Positions 28,469-34,276 of a stretch of 34,276 nt of DNA are shown here, piece after piece. The position numbers and the translations under genes are program-made. This DNA is from Thermoplasmata archaeon (lineage in GTDB: Archaea > Thermoplasmatota > Thermoplasmata > Lutacidiplasmatales > UBA184): NCBI GenBank assembly GCA_030037735.1, contig JASHQC010000078.1, forward strand, positions 1-34,276, given 5' to 3'. The notes under the pieces are model-generated. The model was given only the letters and a program-made list of their open reading frames with translations. It was not told where the DNA came from and ran no database searches. How positions within the stretch are numbered: position 1 is the stretch's first letter; every line of letters starts with the position of its first letter.

Positions 28469-28605
28469 TCATTCAGTGCACTGCCCGAAAGCAAAACCGC
28501 GCTTGTCGATGACGGCGAAGGGATTCCCGTTGGGGTCCGCGAGGGTCACGACGTCCCGACCCTCTTGCGCCGGCTGCGTCATCGTGGCTTCCGCTCCCGG
28601 GAGAC
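28469..28605 (-). pseudogene. C-terminal remnant of a VOC/glyoxalase-like protein
   Basis: Minus frame reads ...TMTQPAQEGRDVVTLADPNGNPFAVIDKRGFAFGQCTE*; a stop lies ~50 nt upstream of the ATG and no intact VOC ORF exists. Confidence 0.5.
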
Positions 28606-29178
28606 GTGGAATTCACAGAGCTCCTCCCGTGGCGCGGGAACCCACCAGCAGGTCGACATTGCGGGCGATCACTTGCCCGCCTGCCTCTCTCCGTTGCATC
28701 ACCGCGCACCGGCTCGCAGGAACGGTCCCTGGTGCTGTTGGATCGCCAAGAACGCTCCCTTGACATTGGCTCGAAATCGGTGCGTTTCCTGGAACACCTG
28801 GGGATGATGTCGCTACCGGAGGATCATCCGGCGCCAGACGGGATGGCCTCTCGAGCGAGCGGTCCGCCGGAACTTGGGAGGGAAGAACGGCTTGCCCTCT
28901 CGCTCCGCCACATAGGTGACGGCCCGTCGGCCGGCGTAGGCCGCCTCGCCGAGGATGGGTCTTCCGCCGCGCCATCGGCGGAACGGAACATGTCTACGTA
29001 CGCCCATGCCGGAAGGAGTCCCGATCGTGGGGGAGAGTCTCTCGCTGACCAGCGGATGGCCCCGTCGAAACGAAGACCCCCGGAATCATCCCCACGCCCG
29101 GGACCGCGACGCACGGAAAGACTTATTCTAGCCCGACATCAAGGACGTCCTTCTGTTGGACGGCTGAGGGGCGAATCG

Positions 29179-29919
29179 ATGCGAATCCATTTTCTTGGTA
29201 CGGGAGCCGGTAACTTTCGCGGAAGCCGGCGACAGCCAAGCTCGGCCCTGCTGGAAGAGCTCCTCCTCGATTGCGGGGCGGGCGCCACGGGGAAGCTCCA
29301 CGATCTGGGCCGTTTCGGTCAGGTCGACGCCGTTCTCATCTCGCATCTCCACTCGGACCACGTCGCCGGTCTGTTCGATTTCCTCCTCCACACCTTAATC
29401 ACGGGTCGCAAGCGCCCCCTGGTCCTCATCTCCCCCCCTGGGTTGCGCGGGGTGCTGCGCGCCGTGTTCGAGGTCAAGGGCACGGTCATCGATCCCTCCC
29501 ACCTTTACGATCTCCGTATCATGGAAGGGGATCAGATCGAGACCACGATCGGCCGATGGAAGGTCCGGTCTGTCCCGATGGACCACACGATCCTCGACCT
29601 AGGGTACCTTCTGTCCGCGGATGGGGTGACAGTGTTCTACACCGGCGACACCCGGGAGCCCTCGCCGGCCCGGACCTTGCGAACCGACTACCTGATCCAC
29701 GAGGCCACGTACCCCGACCGGTTCGCCGGTCTCGCCAAGGACTATGGTCACAGCACCGCCACCCAGGCGGCGAAGACGGCCGGTGCCATGCATGCGCGCC
29801 GCCTCCTGATCAATCACATTGGCGACCAACCGGACGCTGAGGTGGACATCGCGCGAGAGGCGAAGCACGTCTTTGCAGATACAACTGTGACCGAGGATCG
29901 CTTGAACCTAGATCTGTAA
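29179..29919 (+). CDS. MBL-fold (RNase Z-like) hydrolase
   Basis: MRIHFLGTGAGNFRGSRRQPSSALLEELLLDCGAG...ISHLHSDHVAGL...FYTGDTREPS...LIHEATY; GHSTATQAA. Confidence 0.88.
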   Translation: MRIHFLGTGAGNFRGSRRQPSSALLEELLLDCGAGATGKLHDLGRFGQVDAVLISHLHSDHVAGLFDFLLHTLITGRKRPLVLISPPGLRGVLRAVFEVKGTVIDPSHLYDLRIMEGDQIETTIGRWKVRSVPMDHTILDLGYLLSADGVTVFYTGDTREPSPARTLRTDYLIHEATYPDRFAGLAKDYGHSTATQAAKTAGAMHARRLLINHIGDQPDAEVDIAREAKHVFADTTVTEDRLNLDL

Positions 29920-30010
29920 CGGGCGCCCGGTTCCTCTCCCCGGGCCCGGACGGTGCCAGTCAGGCTCGCATGACCTACGTATTAATCCTTGAATCTCATT
30001 CGCGGGGGTT

Positions 30011-30451
30011 GTGTCCAGACCTGTCACCTTCCCCACCGCTGAGTTGGCGAAACGGCTGAAGAGCGTTTCGATTTTGGGTGCCCTTTCCCCGGCGCAGCTG
30101 AAGAGCCTCGCGAAATGGGCGTCGGTACTCGAGTTTGACGCCGGAGAGACCGTCGTCCGACGGGGCGACAAGGGGGACTCTCTCTACCTGATCCTTGACG
30201 GATCGGCGGACGTACGTCGAGGGAGCCGCCGTCTCGCCCAGCTCGGGAGGGGTCAGTTCTTCGGAGAGATGTCACTCTTCGACCATCAGCCCCGATCCGC
30301 CGATGTCGTGACCCGCACACCGTCCAAGTTGGCCGTCCTCCAGAACTGGGAGTTCTGGGGGTTTGCGGCGGGACAGCCCCAGGTTGTCCTGCGCATTCTG
30401 GAGGAAATGAGCCGCAGGCTCCGAGCCGCCAACAATGCGCTGGCCGCCTGA
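30011..30451 (+). CDS. second stand-alone cyclic-nucleotide-binding-domain protein
   Basis: GTG start ~27 nt after TATA-like GTATTAATC; FDAGETVVRRGDKGDSLYLILDGSADVRRGSRRLAQLGRGQFFGEMSLFDHQPRSADVVT. Confidence 0.85.
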   Translation: MSRPVTFPTAELAKRLKSVSILGALSPAQLKSLAKWASVLEFDAGETVVRRGDKGDSLYLILDGSADVRRGSRRLAQLGRGQFFGEMSLFDHQPRSADVVTRTPSKLAVLQNWEFWGFAAGQPQVVLRILEEMSRRLRAANNALAA

Positions 30452-30553
30452 AGGCACCGCGGAATTCTCCCTCGGAAACGGTTCCTGCTTCGTCTTCATG
30501 GGTTCCCCAAACCGCCATTAGGGAACCTCCCCTCCCCCCGAACCAACCGGCAT

Positions 30554-31513
30554 ATGGACCCTCTGGACTTCAGCGTCTATCGGTTCCTTTCCCCGGAGGG
30601 AGCGGCCCGATTCTGGGCCGGCCGCCGATGCCTCGATCCGCGGGTAACTCCCCGGGAGATCGCCGAACGAGTCGGCATCAGTGAAACGGCCGTACGCACC
30701 CGGTTACAGCATCTCGCGGAGCGGGGTTTCCTGCGGGACAAGGCGGTCGTACCGAACCCCTCCCTCTTTGGCAAACGGGTCTTCGTGGCCGACCTCCTGG
30801 TCAAGCAGTCGGCCGAGGTCGATCGGATTCTACGCGACCTCACATTGCTCGACGGCGTCGTGTTCACCCGGGACCTGATGGACGAGGACGAACGAAAGAT
30901 CCAGGTATACTTCGTCTCCGAGACGGAGGCCTCCGCGGAGCGATTCGCTAATCTTCTGGGCCGTATCTCGCCGGAGCGCGCTGCGGTCGTTGCTCGTCCG
31001 TACTATATCCCCGAATGCGATGGCCGGCTCTCCCCTCTGGACTGGCGCGTATTTCTCAGCGTGTGGCGCCATCCCGACTCGACCCTAGCCCAAATCGCGG
31101 AGGACGTGGGGGTTTCTGTCAAAACCGCGGGCCGGAGTTACCACCGTTTGATAGATACTCGCGCCTGCTGGTGGACGCACGGACCGGAGTCCGAAGAATT
31201 TCCGTTAGCGCTGGTCCGGGCCGATCTTCGGACGCCGAAGGCGGTGGAATCCATTCAGGGGTGGATCGATCGAGAAGCGCCCGCCTGGATGCCGGTCGCG
31301 AGCGATGGCTTTGGAAGTGATCCGCGAAGCGTCGCCACCACGATAGTCGGCCTCGTACCTGCCGATCTGCCCACGGTGCTGGAACGATTTCTCCGGAAAC
31401 TGGCTGCCCGAGAAGGCGTCGTCGGAGTCAGAAGGACCTTCTCGCTCGGATCGGTAATCTCCACGGCGTGGTTCGCGGACCGCGCGCTAGCGCTGACTCA
31501 TCGACCCGTTTGA
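30554..31513 (+). CDS. AsnC/Lrp-like regulator with two HTH segments
   Basis: TPREIAERVGISETAVRTRLQHLAERGFL and TLAQIAEDVGVSVKTAGRSYHRLIDT. Confidence 0.75.
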   Translation: MDPLDFSVYRFLSPEGAARFWAGRRCLDPRVTPREIAERVGISETAVRTRLQHLAERGFLRDKAVVPNPSLFGKRVFVADLLVKQSAEVDRILRDLTLLDGVVFTRDLMDEDERKIQVYFVSETEASAERFANLLGRISPERAAVVARPYYIPECDGRLSPLDWRVFLSVWRHPDSTLAQIAEDVGVSVKTAGRSYHRLIDTRACWWTHGPESEEFPLALVRADLRTPKAVESIQGWIDREAPAWMPVASDGFGSDPRSVATTIVGLVPADLPTVLERFLRKLAAREGVVGVRRTFSLGSVISTAWFADRALALTHRPV

Positions 31514-31575
31514 GGAGCCGCTCGTCCCGGGCGGGGTCCATTCCGCGGCCGGACGGTTCCGAGTGCCGGCAATGC

Positions 31576-32145
31576 TCAGCCGATGGTCACCTTTGCTGCC
31601 GCCAGCCGTTCCGCGGCGATCTTCTCCATTGCGGGCCGCACGGCCTCAATCCGCACGGTTCCAATCTTCAGGGCGCCTGGCTGGGCCATCCCGAGGTTCC
31701 GCATCGAAATCTGTCTCATCGCGAGATCGGCCGAGCCGATCTTGCGGACAGCGCTCCGAGCGAAGCCGAAACGGGCCACGGCATCCTTCATAATCGCCAC
31801 CTTCTCGATGGCGGCTTTCCTCACGGCCTCCCGCAGGGCGGCAAGCTGGGACGTCCCCATCCGCTCGAACGAGATACTGCGGACGCCGCGCTTGGCCACA
31901 ATCGCCCTGAGCATGTCCGCCTTCACCGCTGCGAGCCGCTCCATCGCGATCCTCGAGGAAGCGATCGCGTGCACGGCGCTCACCTTGAGCAAGGCCATGC
32001 TGGGTCCAAAGGCCCTAATCGCGATCCGGGATACCCCAGCGGCATCCCTCAGCGCTGCCATCGCCTGAATCGCCGCTGCCCCACGGGCTGCGGCGACCGC
32101 TGCTGCCCGTGCGGCCACTTCCAGTTCAGCCGGACCCATCAACAT
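31576..32145 (-). CDS. repetitive protein with strict 5-residue periodicity (pentapeptide-like)
   Basis: 189 aa, e.g. RKIGS ADLAM RQISM RNLGM AQPGA LKIGT VRIEA VRPAM EKIAA ERLAA AKVTI; SD-like GGGGGATG before ATG. Confidence 0.6.
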   Translation of the reverse strand: MLMGPAELEVAARAAAVAAARGAAAIQAMAALRDAAGVSRIAIRAFGPSMALLKVSAVHAIASSRIAMERLAAVKADMLRAIVAKRGVRSISFERMGTSQLAALREAVRKAAIEKVAIMKDAVARFGFARSAVRKIGSADLAMRQISMRNLGMAQPGALKIGTVRIEAVRPAMEKIAAERLAAAKVTIG

Positions 32146-32277
32146 ACTGCATCCCCCGGCGGTATCTCCGCCACGTCGACCAAGACGTCCGACTTCTTAA
32201 CCGTGCCTCGCTCTCGCCGACAAAGTGGGGAATCGGGAGGAGCGGAACTACCTGTTTCTAGGCGCGTGGCGCGAGAA

Positions 32278-32616
32278 TCAGAAGCAGGGCTGGTCATGGG
32301 AAAGTAGGTCGGCTCCCTGGTCGGCCTGCATCGGCAACCCGGGTCGCGCACCAACCTTGGAAAGGAATTCGGCTGCCTGGTCCGTGATCAAGCCGGCTCG
32401 CTTCGAGCCCCCGGAGGTTCGGTGGGCCGCGATCAGGCTTAGCAGCGTTTGAGCCCATTCGTACTGCCCCCCCAGTCGTTTCCAGAGATCAGCCGCCTCT
32501 TGGAACGAGGAGATCGCTGCCGCGGCATCGCCGCGGTGAAGCTGCATCCAGCCTTCTGCACGCAAACGGAAGGCGGACCCCGGGTCCTGCCCGAAGGCTT
32601 GGGCAAACTCCCTCAA
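32278..32616 (-). pseudogene. truncated TPR-repeat protein (C-terminal fragment)
   Basis: DPGSAFRLRAEGWMQLHRGDAAAAISSFQEAADLWKRLGGQYEWAQTLLSLIAAHRTSG is TPR-like; frame open upstream only to a stop beside vapC. Confidence 0.5.
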
Positions 32617-32661
32617 CTCTCCGAGGCGTAGGGCGGCTCCCGGACCTCGCGTTGGACCCTA

Positions 32662-33078
32662 CTACGCCCAGCCGGCCGGTAGCACCTCGAATCCAGCTTC
32701 GAGGAAGTTGTGGTCGAGAGTGAATGCGCGGGTCACTCCCGCCTCGCGCATGGTAACGAAGCTTGAACAATCCGTGAAGCTCCATCGTTTGTCCGCATGG
32801 GCCAGCATCAGGTTGAGGCTGGCTTCGAACGTCGTGTCGCTCACCCGCACGCGACGTACGGTCGGGCTCGCACGCAGAAGATCCACGAAACGGCGAACCG
32901 GTGCCATCCCCCACCGTAGCCTCAGGAGCGTGAACGTTTCGTCTAGCACGTAGTCCGTCGTGATGGGAGCTCCGAACCGGCCTTTTGCGACTTCCGCGAA
33001 GAACTCCTCTGCATCCGGGCGATGAACGTCCTTCTCCGAGAGAAGGGCGTACCAGGCCGAGGTGTCCACGAAAATCAT
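32662..33078 (-). CDS. vapC: PIN-domain ribonuclease toxin (VapC family)
   Basis: MIFVDTSAWYALLSEKDVHRPDAEEFF, TDYVLDETFTLLRLR, KRWSFTDCSSFVTMREAGVTRAFTLDHNF; overlaps antitoxin by ATGA. Confidence 0.9.
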   Translation of the reverse strand: MIFVDTSAWYALLSEKDVHRPDAEEFFAEVAKGRFGAPITTDYVLDETFTLLRLRWGMAPVRRFVDLLRASPTVRRVRVSDTTFEASLNLMLAHADKRWSFTDCSSFVTMREAGVTRAFTLDHNFLEAGFEVLPAGWA

Positions 33079-33314
33079 GGCGAAGCTCGGTAGAGGAGCT
33101 CGTCGACTCGCTCGGAGGTCCGGTCGCGACCCCGACGTAGCCCCCGGGGCGCCAACTCGCGGAAGATCGGCTCCCCCGCGTTCACCGCGTCCGTGAGCAC
33201 ATGGGCCCGGATCGCTTCCCGGACCACCTCCTGGATGGGACGATGTTCGGCCCTTGCACGCTTTCGCAGGAGCTCGTACTCGAGCTCCGGCAAACGGGTC
33301 TGGACGACCGTCAT
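33075..33314 (-). CDS. vapB: ribbon-helix-helix antitoxin (VapB-like)
   Basis: MTVVQTRLPELEYELLRKRARAEHRPIQEVVREAIRAHV. Confidence 0.85.
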   Translation of the reverse strand: MTVVQTRLPELEYELLRKRARAEHRPIQEVVREAIRAHVLTDAVNAGEPIFRELAPRGLRRGRDRTSERVDELLYRASP

Positions 33315-33315
33315 G

Positions 33316-33346
33316 TATCAGAATAATGATTCATGCATATATAAAT
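33316..33346 (-). promoter_or_regulatory. vapBC promoter: TATA box plus inverted-repeat operator candidate
   Basis: TTTATATATG (33337-33346) ~27 nt upstream of ATG; GAAT-CATT-ATTC inverted repeat at the expected TSS. Confidence 0.6.
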
Positions 33347-33463
33347 GGGCCCCTGATCAAACGATGCAGAACCGCATAATCCGAGTTCAGCCGGTCCAGG
33401 TCACTGCGGATCAGCGGACACGGAGACGGGGTTAGTCCGCGACGGCAGTTTTCGCTGACGGGA

Positions 33464-33500
33464 GGGGCACGCCGGGATTCGAACCCGGGGCTGAAACCCT
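33464..33500 (-). tRNA. isolated tRNA 3'-end fragment (T-arm + 3' acceptor strand)
   Basis: CCGGG-TTCGAAT-CCCGG followed by CGTGCCC(C); no matching GGGCACG 5' acceptor strand or D-arm found nearby. Confidence 0.45.
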
Positions 33501-33585
33501 GGGGCCCTGCAGAACGCTTCGACGCGCGGCAACGACGTCGGGACACAATTTTATTCTCAAGGAAACCCCAACGGCGGACCTCGGT

Positions 33586-34137
33586 ATGGACCGCCCCCGT
33601 CGTGTCGTGACGATCCCGTTCACCGTACGACGGCTTCGAGAGAGTGACTGGCGAGACTTTCGCGAACTGCGACTCGCTGCGCTGAGAACCGACCCTCTCG
33701 CCTTCGGCAGCACGCTCGAGCAAGAGTCCGGCTACCCCGAGGATCGATGGCGGGACTGGTGTCGGGGGGGATCCACGGGGCGCCGGGAGGCCACGTACGT
33801 GGCCCTCGACTCGTCCGGCGCGCGGATAGGCATGGTGGGCGCCTTCACCGCGCAGGGTACCCTTCATCTTTGGGGGATGTGGGTCCGCCCCGAGTGGCGA
33901 AGGCGAGGCGTGGGGCGACGCCTTGTGAGGACGCTCCTGAGGTGGATCGATCGGTTGCCGTCGCGAGATCCCATCCTCTTGGACGTGAACCCCAGCCAAG
34001 GAGAGGCAGTCCGCCTTTACCTCGAGCTTGGGTTCACGTTCACCGGAGTCGAGGAACCGCTCGGTCACGATCCACCGTCGGTCATCCGGCAAATGACTCG
34101 CGCGTCCCAAGCCGTTCCCGAGACGGCCCCTCACTGA
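33586..34137 (+). CDS. GNAT-family N-acetyltransferase
   Basis: FTVRRLRESDWRDFRELRLAALRTDPLAFGSTLEQE; LWGMWVRPEWRRRGVGRRLVRTLL; LDVNPSQGEAVRLYLELGFTFTG. Confidence 0.9.
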   Translation: MDRPRRVVTIPFTVRRLRESDWRDFRELRLAALRTDPLAFGSTLEQESGYPEDRWRDWCRGGSTGRREATYVALDSSGARIGMVGAFTAQGTLHLWGMWVRPEWRRRGVGRRLVRTLLRWIDRLPSRDPILLDVNPSQGEAVRLYLELGFTFTGVEEPLGHDPPSVIRQMTRASQAVPETAPH

Positions 34138-34276
34138 CGGCGGGCTGAAAAGGAAGTGCCTCGAGCGCGGGCGTGCAGACTCGCGTGCGGAGGGGCGGTC
34201 ATACGGGGGCCCTTGGGAACGGGTGACGGGCCCGGCGGGACCCGAATTCCTAGCCGTTCGAATCCGTCGGTGGAGC

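Noticed and set aside
28606-29178. N-terminal extension of the 28606-29919 ORF
   Set aside because: Homology-like MBL sequence begins at ATG 29179; upstream translation is low complexity and overlaps the decayed VOC region.
34251-34276. GTTCGAATC near the window's right edge, suspected tRNA T-loop
   Set aside because: Flanking bases (AGCCG / CCGTC) do not pair; window ends before an intron or acceptor could be evaluated.
1-34276. CRISPR arrays, transposases, integrases, rRNA genes
   Set aside because: No regularly spaced direct repeats, transposase/integrase motifs or rRNA segments were seen by eye in the window.

Overview
High-GC archaeal chromosomal window. I infer Thermoplasmatota-like from TATA-box/leaderless promoters, tRNA genes with no encoded CCA, a BHB-type tRNA intron, and gene content.

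Main blocks, left to right:
- 5'-truncated M1 aminopeptidase, then an ABC-2 exporter (ATPase + permease).
- M29-type aminopeptidase and a small AbrB/SpoVT-like protein, bracketed by three copies of an AT-rich 14-bp palindrome.
- Two tRNA genes. The tRNA-Asn(GUU) is interrupted in the T-loop by a 31-nt intron with a canonical bulge-helix-bulge.
- wHTH regulator and an MFS transporter.
- Three multi-TM membrane proteins, one with an atypical C-terminal double Fe-S motif.
- A full aerobic CO dehydrogenase locus: CoxE/VWA, CoxD/MoxR, MoaA, XdhC, a MobA-like/XdhC/YHS fusion, CoxG, CoxL with the form-I AYRCSFR motif, CoxS, CoxM.
- A stand-alone cyclic-nucleotide-binding-domain protein.
- The glyoxylate shunt (isocitrate lyase + malate synthase, overlapping ATGA).
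- Two MBL-fold hydrolases, a second stand-alone CNB protein and a double-HTH AsnC-like regulator.
- A 189-aa ORF with strict 5-residue periodicity, unlike the textbook A(D/N)LXX pentapeptide repeat.
- A truncated TPR gene next to a VapBC (PIN/RHH) module, an isolated tRNA 3'-end fragment, and a GNAT acetyltransferase.

All calls were made by eye from the sequence and supplied ORFs. No database search was run.
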